This document shows positions 22,976 to 32,794 of a stretch of DNA of 64,000 nt, piece by piece. Under the pieces are notes generated by a model. That model was not told the DNA's origin and made no database searches. It worked only from the letters and a program-made list of their open reading frames with translations. Both the position numbers and the translations under genes were made by a program. Source of the DNA: Acinetobacter sp. SAAs474 (lineage in GTDB: Bacteria > Pseudomonadota > Gammaproteobacteria > Pseudomonadales > Moraxellaceae); assembly GCF_032823475.1 (NCBI RefSeq), contig NZ_CP127915.1, positions 248,001-312,000 of the forward strand. The letters are read 5' to 3'. How positions within the stretch are numbered: position 1 is the first letter of the stretch; the number at the start of each line of letters is the position of its first letter.

Positions 22976-23874
22976 GGTAAATTCATCAATTTAGTAGTAA
23001 TGCGATATACAGTATCACGTAATGCATGACGATGAACAATTTGATCGATTACGCCATGATCAAGCAAATATTCAGCACGCTGGAAAGGTTCTTCTAACTT
23101 TTCACGCACCGTTTGTTCAATCACACGTTTACCCGCAAAGCCGATCATTGCTTTTGGCTCAGCCAAATGAACATCACCCAACATTGCTAAAGATGCTGTT
23201 ACACCGCCATAAACAGGATGAGTGAGCACCACAATATAAGGCAAACCTGCTTCTTTTAAACGCTGAATTGCTGCTGAAGTACGTGCCATTTGCATTAAAG
23301 ACAGCATGCCTTCTTGCATACGTGCACCACCAGATGCTGCAAAACATAACAAAGGTTGTTTTAAACTTATCGCATGTTCAGCTGCCTGAACAAAACGATC
23401 TCCCACAACAGTACCCATTGAGCCGCCCATAAAGTCAAACTCGAAAGCACAGGCTGTTAATGGTAAATCTTTTAACATGCCCTGCATTACGACCAATGCT
23501 TCGGTTTCACCCGTTTTAGTTTGAGCTTCAGCCATACGCTCTGGGTATGCTCGACTATCTACAAATTTAAGTGGATCTTTGGCTTTAAATTCTTGACCTA
23601 ATTCGACTTGAACTTGATCAAAAAACCAGTTTAAACGATCGCGTGCTTTCATGCGCAAATGTTCATCACACTGTGGACAAACATAAGCATTAAAAGACAT
23701 TGCGGTACGGGTGACTAAAGCATGACATTCAGGGCACTCAATGGTTGGCTCTGTTAAGGTCGCTTTTAATGTTTGCTGTTCATCAGGGATATGAATCCCA
23801 GGAACACCACGTTCTGTCCATGGTGTAGATGGGTTAAGGACTTTCCCAGTTTTGACTTCTTGATTCATACTCAT
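22972..23874 (-). CDS. accD: Acetyl-CoA carboxylase carboxyltransferase subunit beta AccD
   Basis: 300 residues. Carries out transfer of CO2 from biotin to acetyl-CoA together with AccA. The N-terminal zinc ribbon CPECHALV...CPQCDEH is complete. The crotonase-type core shows EFDFMGGSMGTVVGDRFVQAAE, ASGGARMQEGMLSLMQMARTSAA and TVREKLEEPFQRAEYLLDHG. The ATG overlaps the trpA stop (ATGA) and its own stop overlaps folC, so the operon links tryptophan, fatty acid and folate synthesis genes as in other gammaproteobacteria. Confidence 0.97.
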   Translation of the reverse strand: MSMNQEVKTGKVLNPSTPWTERGVPGIHIPDEQQTLKATLTEPTIECPECHALVTRTAMSFNAYVCPQCDEHLRMKARDRLNWFFDQVQVELGQEFKAKDPLKFVDSRAYPERMAEAQTKTGETEALVVMQGMLKDLPLTACAFEFDFMGGSMGTVVGDRFVQAAEHAISLKQPLLCFAASGGARMQEGMLSLMQMARTSAAIQRLKEAGLPYIVVLTHPVYGGVTASLAMLGDVHLAEPKAMIGFAGKRVIEQTVREKLEEPFQRAEYLLDHGVIDQIVHRHALRDTVYRITTKLMNLP

Positions 23875-24668
23875 TCATCGAGCGCAGCTCGAAGCTCCTT
23901 AACTTTATTAATCGTTTCAATCACAGCTTGTTCTGGAGCAAAATTTGCAAATTGTTTAACAAAGGCACTTCCGACAATTACTGCATCGGCAACATTAGCC
24001 ATTGCTTTTGCTGATGCCGCATCATGAATACCAAAGCCCACTCCAACGGGAATATCCGTATATTGTTTAATTTTCTGGATTCGTGATGCTGCTTCAGATA
24101 CATCTAAAGTAGCCGCACCCGTAACCCCTTTCAAGGAAACATAGTAAATAAATCCGCTGGCTTGCTTAACCACATGTTGAATACGTTCATCTGTTGAAGT
24201 AGGTGCTAACAAGAAAATCTGATCCATACTATATTTTTCAAGTACTTCAGCTAATTTTTCTGCTTCCTCTGGTGGTAAATCTACCAACAGTACACCATCA
24301 ACACCACATTCATGTGCATAAGCCACAAATTTTTCATAACCAATCACTTCCACAGGATTTAAATATCCCATTAAAACAACAGGTGTTACATGATCATTTT
24401 GACGAAACTCTTTTACCATATTTAAGGCGTCTAGCGTATTCGTTCCACCAGCAATAGCCCGCTCTGCTGCAAGCGCAATCACAGGACCATCAGCCATTGG
24501 ATCTGAGAAAGGTAAACCTAACTCAATGACATCTACCCCAGCATCAACCATTTGATGTAACAACGGTACTGTTACCTCTGGATGAGGGTCACCTGCCATA
24601 ACATAAGAAACAAGCGCCTTACGCTGTTGAGATTTAATGTGTTCAAATCGTGTGGCTAAACGTGACAT
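23871..24668 (-). CDS. trpA: Tryptophan synthase alpha subunit TrpA
   Basis: About 265 residues. Cleaves indole-3-glycerol phosphate to indole. Catalytic Glu in VDVIELGLPFSDPMADGPVIA and Asp in GVDGVLLVDLPPEE; phosphate-binding GVGFGIHD near the C-terminus. An upstream in-frame ATG would add 19 residues not found in the family; the start MSRLATRFEHIKSQ is the usual one. Its partner trpB lies about 6 kb away with trpF, a split seen in Acinetobacter. Confidence 0.96.
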   Translation of the reverse strand: MSRLATRFEHIKSQQRKALVSYVMAGDPHPEVTVPLLHQMVDAGVDVIELGLPFSDPMADGPVIALAAERAIAGGTNTLDALNMVKEFRQNDHVTPVVLMGYLNPVEVIGYEKFVAYAHECGVDGVLLVDLPPEEAEKLAEVLEKYSMDQIFLLAPTSTDERIQHVVKQASGFIYYVSLKGVTGAATLDVSEAASRIQKIKQYTDIPVGVGFGIHDAASAKAMANVADAVIVGSAFVKQFANFAPEQAVIETINKVKELRAALDE

Positions 24669-25029
24669 AGGGTTGTATTTTCCTTGAATTAATAAAACGG
24701 AGGCGTTGCGATTGTATAAATACAAGATATCGCATTGTAACGCTATTTTTTATCCATTGAATAGAGCCCAATACATGGAAGTCTCATTTCCTTTACAAAT
24801 CATTTTTTTCAGAACAACCCAAAAGGTACATTTACTAATATTTACGTTTTTTTAACAATGATCAAAGATGCCTATTTTTAGCTTTTATAATAATATTAAG
24901 TAGTTATATAAATTTAGCTTTATTTAAAAAAAATCATAAAAATAAAAACCTTAGCCCTTATCATTTAAATTAACTTTAATTGCAAAACCTGCATTATACT
25001 AAAGACATTTTTTACTTTTTCATCTCCCT
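24669..25029. other. Intergenic region between trpA and the NhaC-type antiporter gene
   Basis: About 360 bases, divergent promoters expected, very AT-rich near the antiporter start. No trp leader peptide or attenuator-like paired hairpins were recognised. Confidence 0.5.
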
Positions 25030-26373
25030 ATGATCACCAACACCTCGGCAAATATGCAATCAAGAGCAATTGCATTATTGCCTCTTATTGTTTTTCTAGC
25101 GGTATTTTTAGGCAGTGGTATCTATCATTCCTATCTCGGAACAGCATTTGCCTTTTATCAAATAAAAGCACCCGTCGCAGCATTACCAGCGATTATTGTT
25201 GCTGTTTTACTCTATCGAGGCAAACTTAATAGTGCCATTGATAGTTTCTTAAAAGGTGCTAGCCATCCTAATCTGATTCTAATGTTTATGGTATTTATGC
25301 TGGCTGGCGCATTTGCCAGTACCAGTACGGCCATTGGTAGTGTCGAGGCGACTGTACAGCTTGGACTCTCCATTATTCCCGCTGAATTTGTATTGCCCAT
25401 GCTATTTTTAATTTCAGCATTTATTGCCACAGCAATGGGTACATCGATGGGTACCATTGCTGCCTGTGCGCCTATTGCTTTTGGTTTTTCACAAGCCACC
25501 AATCTTGAAGTGATCTATACCATTGGTGCAGTCGTTGGTGGCGCGATGTTTGGTGATAATCTCTCCATGATTTCTGATACCACCATCGCAGCAACCAATA
25601 GTCAAAAAGTACAGTTACGCGATAAATTCAAAATCAATATCTGGATTGCTTTACCCGCATCGATCATTACTTTAATCATCTACTTTATGGTCAGTCATGG
25701 GTCACATGATATTGAATATAAAACATATAACCCATGGTTAATTCTGCCGTATATTGCTGTGTTTATCTTGGCCTTTACACGTCTACATGTCTTAGCTGTG
25801 CTATTAATCGGTGTAATTCTTTCAGGTCTTATGGGATTAAGTCAAACACAGGCATTTGGTATCTTACAACTGAATAATGCTATTTATGATGGCTTTACAG
25901 GCATGTTTGAAGTTGCTTTGCTATCGATGTTTCTGGGTGGTTTATCCTATATGATGCAGCAAGAAGGTGGATTAAATTGGCTAATCCAGCGTATCTATCA
26001 ATTAACCCATTTATTCAATGTAGGGCGGCAACGTGCAGGTGAAATAGGAATTTGCTTTTTGGTTGTTTTTGCAAATCTATTTGTGGCCAATAATACCGTT
26101 GCGATTATTTTATCTGGAGATATGGCCTATGAAGTGACCAAGGAATATGGCGTAGATCCAAAACGTGCTGCTGCATTACTGGATATTTTTTCCTGTGTCG
26201 TTCAAGGGCTTATTCCCTATGGTGCACAGCTTTTACTGGCCTGTTCTATTGCAAAAATATCACCCGTAGAATTAATAGGCAGTATCTATTATTGTTGGGT
26301 ATTGGCAATCTTTGCTATTTTGGCGATTATTTTACGCTTTCCCCATAGTCAATCACGCGTAACATCGACCTAG
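25030..26373 (+). CDS. NhaC-family Na+/H+ antiporter-like membrane protein
   Basis: 447 residues, roughly eleven to twelve hydrophobic helices. Conserved features are ATAMGTSMGTIAACAPIAFG, the motif GAMFGDNLSMISDTTIAATNSQ typical of the NhaC/YuiF group, and a C-terminal repeat FANLFVANNTVAIILSGDM. Members exchange Na+ for H+ or amino acids such as histidine or malate/lactate; the true substrate is not determinable here. No strong ribosome site lies before either candidate start (25030 or the Met nine residues on). A clear terminator follows. Confidence 0.85.
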   Translation: MITNTSANMQSRAIALLPLIVFLAVFLGSGIYHSYLGTAFAFYQIKAPVAALPAIIVAVLLYRGKLNSAIDSFLKGASHPNLILMFMVFMLAGAFASTSTAIGSVEATVQLGLSIIPAEFVLPMLFLISAFIATAMGTSMGTIAACAPIAFGFSQATNLEVIYTIGAVVGGAMFGDNLSMISDTTIAATNSQKVQLRDKFKINIWIALPASIITLIIYFMVSHGSHDIEYKTYNPWLILPYIAVFILAFTRLHVLAVLLIGVILSGLMGLSQTQAFGILQLNNAIYDGFTGMFEVALLSMFLGGLSYMMQQEGGLNWLIQRIYQLTHLFNVGRQRAGEIGICFLVVFANLFVANNTVAIILSGDMAYEVTKEYGVDPKRAAALLDIFSCVVQGLIPYGAQLLLACSIAKISPVELIGSIYYCWVLAIFAILAIILRFPHSQSRVTST

Positions 26374-26398
26374 CTAAAAACATTATTGATCTAAAGTT

Positions 26399-26427
26399 AA
26401 AAAACGATCTTTACCAATCGTTTTTTA
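26399..26427 (+). terminator. Terminator after the antiporter gene
   Basis: Stem AAAAACGAT with ATCGTTTTT, ending in a T run. Confidence 0.85.
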
Positions 26428-26812
26428 ACTTGATGTTTAAATCCGTTACATCGAAATATATACTGTTTTAGGTGATCTTTTGTAGAAAATCACATGTTTT
26501 TGATGAGCAACGGTAGCAATAGCACATATATCATGGCGGGTTTAATCGTGTTGTATGTTTATATGAATAGATTTCTCAATCGTACAATAATCAATCATAC
26601 AAGCCTAATCTACTGTGCAAGCAGATATTATTTGTCAAATTACCTAATATCAAAAATTATAAGCAAATGATCATAAAACATAGCACCGGACAGAAAATGC
26701 AGCGTATATTATTGGCATTTATATCATGCTAGTTTTGTTTGCGATATATCCATCACAGTTAAGCAACCATTATTGATCTTAGTCTAATTTTGCTTTAAAA
26801 GCGAATCCACTT
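26428..26812. other. Intergenic region before the PbgA-like gene
   Basis: About 385 bases of AT-rich DNA. I see no gene, repeat or convincing hairpin in it. Confidence 0.5.
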
Positions 26813-28654
26813 ATGCACTTCACCACCAAGTTACGTATTCATCTTTATTTCATCATTATTAATGCATGTATTGCCATGCTATTGGCCTGTCGTTATTTCT
26901 TTTATTTACCTGAACTACCAACAGATTTTTTAGGATTAAGTTTCTTAGTCTCTAGTGTTATTTCACATATGGCATTATTGACATTATTACTTGGCGTAAT
27001 TTTAATTCCATTTTTGTTACTTCCCTTTCGCCTTAATCAAATTATTCAAGCCACTGCCGCATCATTAGCACTTATTGTATTATTTATAGATACGATTGTT
27101 TTTGCGCAATATCGTTTTCATATCAGCCTGATTATGCTGAAACTGGTCATGTCAGGTCAGGTGGTCAGTTTTGGTCTTATGACTTGGTTCATGACTATTG
27201 GCGCAGTTGTCGTGGTTTGGTTAGGCCAGTTTTTTTTATTGAACTGGCTCAATCGAAAATATACTTGTTGTCGTGACTGGAAAATAGGCAAAAAGTTTAG
27301 CGTATTAATCATCATCACCACACTCATCTCCCATAGTATTCATGTATGGGCTGTGGCCAATGTCTATCAACCTGTAATGATCACTAAAAAATATTTACCG
27401 TTATTTTATCCAACAACAGCCAATAGTCTGATGGAAAAATACGGCTGGGTCGATAAGGCAGCACTAGAAAAACAAAAGGCGATGTCTTTAAGCACTCAAA
27501 GTGACCTGAACTATCCTTTACAGCCTTTACAAACTGTTGCGATTAAACAGCCCATGAATATTGTTTTTATTGTCATTGATTCATGGCGTGCAGATACTTT
27601 TAATGCTGAAGTATCACCCAATATGTGGAATTTTGCACAATCAGGTAAAATTTTTAATAACCATCTTTCTACTGGTAATGCAACACGTACGGGTATTTTT
27701 GGGCTATTTTATGGGATTCCGGGTACATATTGGCATGCTATGTTAAGTAATCAACAAAGCCCTGTGTTGATTGATCGTTTACAAGCCTTAAATTATGACT
27801 TAGGGATTTTTGCAGCAGCAAAACTGACCAATCCTGAATTTGATCAAACTGTATTTGTCAATGTTCCACATTTACGTATTAACTCTACAGGCAATAGCTC
27901 ATCTGAATTAGATCAAAACTTAACCAAAGACTGGTTGCACTGGTTTAATCATCGAGATAAATCAAAACCTTATTTTTCGTTTTTATTTTATGATTCACCA
28001 CATGGTTATGATTTTCCAAAAGATTACCCACATCGTTATGAGCCAATGATTGATGAGGTCAATTATTTAAAACTAAATAATGATACTGATCCTCGTTTAA
28101 TGATGAATCGCTATAAAACTAGTGTGCATTTTGTCGATAGTCAAATCAAAATCATTTTAGATCAATTAAAAAAATCTGGTGATTTAGATCATACCGTCAT
28201 TATTATTACGGGGGATCATGGTCAAGAAGTGAATGATAATAAAAATAATTTTTGGGGACATAACAGTAACTATACTGACCCGCAAATCAAAGTTCCCTTT
28301 GCTATGATTGTGCCGAATATTCAAGACACACAATTGATGAAATGGGATAGTCATGCATATACCAGCCATCAAGATATTGTACCTACTCTCATGAAAAATT
28401 ATTTAGGAGTAAGCAATGATATTAAAGATTATTCTGTGGGAGAAAATTTATTAGGTACACCGCTAAAACGAGACTGGTTATTGGCATCTAACTATAGTAG
28501 CTATGCGATTATCTCAGCGAATTCCATTTTAGATGTAGGTGTTGTTGGCCAATATGATATTTTAGATAAACATAATCGTCCAATTAAAAATCAACAACCT
28601 AATCCACAACAATTACGTGCAGCACTTGCACAAATTAGTCGCTTTAATAAATAA
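26813..28654 (+). CDS. PbgA/YejM-like inner-membrane protein with sulfatase-fold domain
   Basis: 613 residues. Five hydrophobic helices in the first 190 residues (DUF3413-like) precede a periplasmic sulfatase/phosphatase-type domain. Conserved pieces are VFIVIDSWRADTFNAEVSPN, the substrate loop HLSTGNATRTGIFGLFYGIPG (Thr at the catalytic position) and TVIIITGDHGQEVNDNKNNFWGHNS. In enterobacteria PbgA/YejM senses periplasmic LPS and controls LpxC turnover with LapB rather than acting as a sulfatase. Transfer of that role to this organism is inference, since related proteins also include phosphoethanolamine and LTA-synthase-like enzymes. Confidence 0.85.
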   Translation: MHFTTKLRIHLYFIIINACIAMLLACRYFFYLPELPTDFLGLSFLVSSVISHMALLTLLLGVILIPFLLLPFRLNQIIQATAASLALIVLFIDTIVFAQYRFHISLIMLKLVMSGQVVSFGLMTWFMTIGAVVVVWLGQFFLLNWLNRKYTCCRDWKIGKKFSVLIIITTLISHSIHVWAVANVYQPVMITKKYLPLFYPTTANSLMEKYGWVDKAALEKQKAMSLSTQSDLNYPLQPLQTVAIKQPMNIVFIVIDSWRADTFNAEVSPNMWNFAQSGKIFNNHLSTGNATRTGIFGLFYGIPGTYWHAMLSNQQSPVLIDRLQALNYDLGIFAAAKLTNPEFDQTVFVNVPHLRINSTGNSSSELDQNLTKDWLHWFNHRDKSKPYFSFLFYDSPHGYDFPKDYPHRYEPMIDEVNYLKLNNDTDPRLMMNRYKTSVHFVDSQIKIILDQLKKSGDLDHTVIIITGDHGQEVNDNKNNFWGHNSNYTDPQIKVPFAMIVPNIQDTQLMKWDSHAYTSHQDIVPTLMKNYLGVSNDIKDYSVGENLLGTPLKRDWLLASNYSSYAIISANSILDVGVVGQYDILDKHNRPIKNQQPNPQQLRAALAQISRFNK

Positions 28655-28695
28655 GCTTCATCGACGCTGCCGTATGGGTTAATCAACACATACGG

Positions 28696-29682
28696 CTAGT
28701 CACTCATATATTGCTCAAATACACCATATTCATCAAGTAAAATAATTTCTTGTCCCTGATGATAAATAATGCCGGTAATTTTGACTTGTGATTGATTAAA
28801 TTGATGTTTAGAAAAACGTAAATTCTGTGGATCTAAACGATGCCAATCTATTTTTAAGCTTAAGCTAAAACTCTGATCATCCGCATAAATCTGCCAGACA
28901 TTATCACTTTCCTGAACAAAAATCACCTGTGCCAACGCATAACATTGCGAGTTAATCCAAAGACAGTTTTGATTATAATAATCATCACGATATGACACTA
29001 AATTGAGCCCAATACGATGATGATATTGATTCCAGAAACTGCATGATAGTCCATAAATAGGTTGCTGATCATGATAAAAACCACAACTATCATTTAAGGT
29101 AGCCAAACTACGGGCATTAAACTCAATACGCTGATGCTGTTTATTATAGAAAAAACCTTCACAATTTAATGCCATTAATTTTTGTGTATAGAACCACCCT
29201 TGCATATTTACAGGACGACATATACTTAAGACCTGTGTTGCTGCACAAAAAATACGTGCAGAAAATTTAATTTCACCCATTTTAATCAATTGAATATATC
29301 GAACACCATTGGCATGTTCTATTTGTAATTGATAGGGATATTTTTGAAAATAACTTTGATTAAATAGAGGCTGTTCATCTAAAAATGTTTTACGTGAAAG
29401 AAGGCTGGTCGCATTCCAATGTACAATTTGTTTATTTTTATGATTATAAATATAAAAAAAGCTTTGTCCAAACCATGCCATATTAGTAATAGCTAAACCA
29501 ATACTATAATATTGATGTTGAATAAAACAAAATTTAAATTTTTTATAATGTAAGCGTTTACGCCAACCCGTCAACACCTCACCATGTGCATTGATATACT
29601 GATAACGATCAATATCTATGCTTTTAGGGACAACATCGAAATGTCCGTAATCTGGTTGACCATTTTGCTGTATTAAATCCAT
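28696..29682 (-). CDS. DUF2804 family protein
   Basis: 328 residues. Family hallmarks seen are HGEVLTGWRKRLHYKKFKFCFI near the N-terminus and YSIGLAITNMAWFGQSFFYIYNHKNKQ. The rest is aromatic-rich, beta-strand-type sequence (GFFYNKQHQRIEFNARSL, LGLNLVSYRDDYYNQNCLW). No signal peptide and no transmembrane helix. DUF2804 has a lipocalin/AttH-like beta fold by family knowledge; no biochemical function is established. It is remarkable for a pentanucleotide repeat tract just upstream of its start. Confidence 0.8.
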   Translation of the reverse strand: MDLIQQNGQPDYGHFDVVPKSIDIDRYQYINAHGEVLTGWRKRLHYKKFKFCFIQHQYYSIGLAITNMAWFGQSFFYIYNHKNKQIVHWNATSLLSRKTFLDEQPLFNQSYFQKYPYQLQIEHANGVRYIQLIKMGEIKFSARIFCAATQVLSICRPVNMQGWFYTQKLMALNCEGFFYNKQHQRIEFNARSLATLNDSCGFYHDQQPIYGLSCSFWNQYHHRIGLNLVSYRDDYYNQNCLWINSQCYALAQVIFVQESDNVWQIYADDQSFSLSLKIDWHRLDPQNLRFSKHQFNQSQVKITGIIYHQGQEIILLDEYGVFEQYMSD

Positions 29683-29705
29683 TTATACATTTCCATGTTG
29701 AGTCG

Positions 29706-29734
29706 CATATACGCGCAAAATCAAATCAAATCAA
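29706..29734 (-). promoter_or_regulatory. Possible promoter of the DUF2804 gene overlapping the AAATC repeats
   Basis: On the minus strand TATATG is preceded at 17 bases by TTGATT supplied by one repeat unit. Adjacent units would offer the same hexamer at 12 or 22 bases. No better pair was seen. This is a sequence-based guess. Confidence 0.4.
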
Positions 29735-29757
29735 ATCAAATCAAATCAAATCAAATC
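29718..29757. repeat. Pentanucleotide repeat, eight units of AAATC
   Basis: Forty bases of perfect AAATC, located about 36 to 75 bases upstream of the DUF2804 start codon. Simple repeats of this kind change copy number by slippage. Confidence 0.95.
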
Positions 29758-29823
29758 ATAGCTATAATCTGATCTAAGCAAAATAGCTAATATCACGCTA
29801 TCCCCCCAGATCCCACACCAAAA

Positions 29824-30336
29824 TCAAGCAATGGTAATATAGGTATTGGCCCAGCTATTTTCTAAAAAATGATCTTGCACTAATTGCACATAACAACCAT
29901 TCACCTGATCAATTGCAATACAATCATCAACATCTAATACTCGATCTGTATGTGGCTTGGACCAATTTGATGCCATCTGCTGTTTGCCATATTGTTTTGC
30001 AGCCGCGGCATTTGGTGCAACAACAAAGATATAGCGATGTAACTCACCAAATTGCTGTGCATCATAGCCACCTAAATTGATTAGCCATAATTTTTGTTGC
30101 TGTACGATTGGTGGTTTGTCAGTTAACTGAATACGATAAGACTGCCCTGCAAACTCAATACCATTAATCTTTGCCCAAGCATCAATATGCAAGCCCTTTT
30201 GCTCACCAAACCATGCCTGTCTTAATTGTGCAAAGCTGGCTTCTAAACAGTCAGCGACTACGATAACCACATCATGAACTTCAATATTTGCCCGAGCATG
30301 ACGCCCACCTAACATGACTAAAAATAAGCTTGACAT
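29824..30336 (-). CDS. DUF1543 family protein
   Basis: 170 residues from the ATG preceded by GGAGAG at five bases; an ATG six codons upstream has no such site. Begins MSSLFLVMLGGRHARANIEVHDVVIVVADCLEA, the opening of DUF1543 proteins, and contains HIDAWAKINGIEFAGQSYRIQLTD and LWLINLGGYDAQQFGELHRYIFVVA. The hydrophobic start is part of the domain rather than a signal peptide. Function unknown; conserved in Acinetobacter and other gammaproteobacteria. Confidence 0.85.
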   Translation of the reverse strand: MSSLFLVMLGGRHARANIEVHDVVIVVADCLEASFAQLRQAWFGEQKGLHIDAWAKINGIEFAGQSYRIQLTDKPPIVQQQKLWLINLGGYDAQQFGELHRYIFVVAPNAAAAKQYGKQQMASNWSKPHTDRVLDVDDCIAIDQVNGCYVQLVQDHFLENSWANTYITIA

Positions 30337-30555
30337 CAGCACTCTCCACAACAATGATCGTTATCATACGCATGGATGACTTAAATGTCGCCTAAATTGT
30401 CATCGCCATACAGCAATACCGTTTTCCTACTGCTGTTTTAAATCAAAATAACCTACTATTTATAGAAAAAAAACGTGATGTATAAGATTCATCACGTTGT
30501 TTAAATTTGTCGAGACAGACATTTACCATACACTCAAATCAAGTGTAATATTTCA

Positions 30556-31800
30556 CTACATCTCAACCATTTCTACACCATCAATACGTGCAACCGTCAT
30601 TAAATCTTTATCACCACGACCAGAAACAGTGGCAATAATAATTTGATCTTTTGCCATGGTTGGCGCTAACTTGGTGACATAAGCCATCGCATGAGAACTT
30701 TCTAATGCAGGAATAATCCCTTCAATTTGCGTTAAATCACGGAAGCCCTGTAAAGCCTCTTGATCATTGATTGGCACATAATTGACACGGTGCATATCTT
30801 TTAAGAAGCTATGTTCTGGGCCGACACCAGGATAATCAAGACCTGCAGAAATAGAATGTGTTTCAATAATCTGTCCCTGTGCATCTGACATTAAATAGGT
30901 ACGATTACCATGTAATACGCCAACATGCCCTGCATTTAAAGGTGCCGAATGACGACCCGTTTCAATACCATCTCCAGCTGCTTCTACCCCATACATTTGC
31001 ACATCTTGGTCATTTAAAAATGGATAAAACAAGCCCATCGCATTTGAACCACCACCCACACATGCCACTAAAGCATCGGGTAAACGCCCAGCTTGCTCTT
31101 GAATCTGACGACGTGCTTCACGGCCAATAATTGACTGGAAATCACGAACCAATTGCGGATAAGGATGTGGACCAGCAACCGTACCAATCACATAATAGGT
31201 ACTATCAACATTGGTCACCCAATCACGCATCGCCTCATTCATGGCATCTTTTAACGTTTTAGAGCCACTTTCTACTGGAACAACGGTTGCCCCCAACAAA
31301 CGCATACGATATACATTCATCGCCTGACGCTTGACATCTTCAGCACCCATAAAGACAACACATTCAAGACCTAGACGTGCAGCAATCGTTGCGGTTGCTA
31401 CACCATGCTGTCCTGCTCCCGTTTCAGCAATAATACGTTTCTTGCCAGATAGTTTCGCTAACAATGCTTGACCAATCGTATTATTAATTTTATGTGAACC
31501 GGTATGGTTTAGATCTTCACGTTTTAAATAAATTTGTGCACCACCCAACTCTTTTGACCATCGCTCTGCATAATACAAAGGACTTGGACGTCCGACATAA
31601 AATGCTAAATCGCGGTCGAATTCTGCCAAAAACTGCGAATCATTCTTCATACGGAAATAGAGTTTTTCTAAATCCTCTAAAGCTGCCATCAACGTTTCTG
31701 ACACAAAACGTCCGCCATGGATACCAAAATGCCCACGTTCATCTGGGTATTGGGTATAGTCAATCACTGTATTAGCGTGATTCGTACTTTGCTGATCCAC
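30556..31800 (-). CDS. trpB: Tryptophan synthase beta subunit TrpB
   Basis: About 414 residues. PLP enzyme condensing indole with serine. PLP lysine in [20 protein letters not shown], catalytic Glu in [17 protein letters not shown], phosphate-binding [15 protein letters not shown] and [10 protein letters not shown] near the end. The start is a GTG with AGGAG six bases upstream; an ATG nine codons earlier lies within trpF and lacks a site. The GTG lies inside the end of trpF, so the genes overlap by 29 bases and are probably coupled. Confidence 0.96.
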   Translation of the reverse strand: MDQQSTNHANTVIDYTQYPDERGHFGIHGGRFVSETLMAALEDLEKLYFRMKNDSQFLAEFDRDLAFYVGRPSPLYYAERWSKELGGAQIYLKREDLNHTGSHKINNTIGQALLAKLSGKKRIIAETGAGQHGVATATIAARLGLECVVFMGAEDVKRQAMNVYRMRLLGATVVPVESGSKTLKDAMNEAMRDWVTNVDSTYYVIGTVAGPHPYPQLVRDFQSIIGREARRQIQEQAGRLPDALVACVGGGSNAMGLFYPFLNDQDVQMYGVEAAGDGIETGRHSAPLNAGHVGVLHGNRTYLMSDAQGQIIETHSISAGLDYPGVGPEHSFLKDMHRVNYVPINDQEALQGFRDLTQIEGIIPALESSHAMAYVTKLAPTMAKDQIIIATVSGRGDKDLMTVARIDGVEMVEM

Positions 31801-32425
31801 GTTGGACTCCTTGCATAAATTGTTCAATGAGTTGTTGGTCTTTGATACCTTTTGCGGATTCTACGCCTCCGCTGACATCGAGCGCATAGGCCTCAGTCGT
31901 CTTGATAGCGTCTTCAATATTTTCAGGCTTTAAGCCACCAGCCAGAATTAAAGGAATATCAATTTTTGGAAACTTAGTCCAGTCAAAACGATGTCCTGTT
32001 CCACCTTTTAGCTCAGGATGCCAAGCATCCAATAATACGGCACTTGCACCCGCTTGTTGATATTTTTTTATTGTATCTAATAGATCCATATCTGCTTTGA
32101 CTTGAATTGCTTTATACCAACGGCGCTGTAGCTGTTTACCCAACATATGGCATTGTTCAGGTGTCTCATCACCATGGAACTGCAAAATATCCAAGGGAAC
32201 TGTATGTAAAATTTCAGCAATCTCTGTCAGCGAGGCATTTACAAATAAACCAACACTTTGTACATAGGGCGGTAAATGCTGCAACAGGCGCTGTGCTTGT
32301 TGTGGTGTTACACTACGTGGACTAGGAGGATAAAATACTAAACCAATTGCATCTGCACCCGACTGTACGACAGCATGAAGGTCTTGAATGCGTGTGATAC
32401 CACATATTTTTACACGAGTTCGCAT
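31772..32425 (-). CDS. trpF: Phosphoribosylanthranilate isomerase TrpF
   Basis: 217 residues from [20 protein letters not shown], the typical family start; the open frame extends 23 codons further but without similarity. TIM barrel with the general-base Cys in KICGI, general-acid Asp in [22 protein letters not shown], and phosphate-binding [14 protein letters not shown] and [15 protein letters not shown]. First gene of trpF-trpB, divergent from the B12 riboswitch/btuB unit. Confidence 0.96.
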   Translation of the reverse strand: MRTRVKICGITRIQDLHAVVQSGADAIGLVFYPPSPRSVTPQQAQRLLQHLPPYVQSVGLFVNASLTEIAEILHTVPLDILQFHGDETPEQCHMLGKQLQRRWYKAIQVKADMDLLDTIKKYQQAGASAVLLDAWHPELKGGTGHRFDWTKFPKIDIPLILAGGLKPENIEDAIKTTEAYALDVSGGVESAKGIKDQQLIEQFMQGVQRGSAKYESR

Positions 32426-32589
32426 AATTTCTGCTCTGTGATCATCGATGAGATGAGGTTGTTTAAAACATTTAGCATCATCATTGTAATGCAATTCCTC
32501 GCCGTTGCGTAAAGTTCCATAACAAAATTACCCGATACAATTGTGTGATTGACATACAGCTCGTATACTGCGCGCAAATGCAATAAGTT

Positions 32590-32760
32590 CATGCCATAAC
32601 AGCTTAGGGAAGTTGGTGTAAATCCAACACTGCCCCCGCAACGGTAAAATGAAAAACTGATCTTTATAAATCTTAAGATTTACGCCACTGCAAATATTGT
32701 GGGAAGGCGGATCAGTAAGTCGTTTAGATTACATTTAAGTCCGGATACCTGCTTATTGTG
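32590..32760 (+). promoter_or_regulatory. Cobalamin (AdoCbl-type) riboswitch
   Basis: Recognisable parts in order are GGGAAGTTGGTGTAAATCC, ACTGCCCCCGCAACGGTAA (B12 box core), CCACTG, GGGAAGGCGG and AAGTCCGGATACCTGC. It lies directly before the TonB-dependent receptor gene and would lower its expression when cobalamin is abundant, by hiding the ribosome site or ending transcription. Confidence 0.93.
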
Positions 32761-32794
32761 CCTTTAAACTCAATCATTTACGGGGGGTAAATGA

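Noticed and set aside
32541..32580. TTGACA...TATACT promoter before the riboswitch
   Set aside because: The two hexamers are only nine bases apart, so they cannot be used together; no good alternative pair was certain enough to list.
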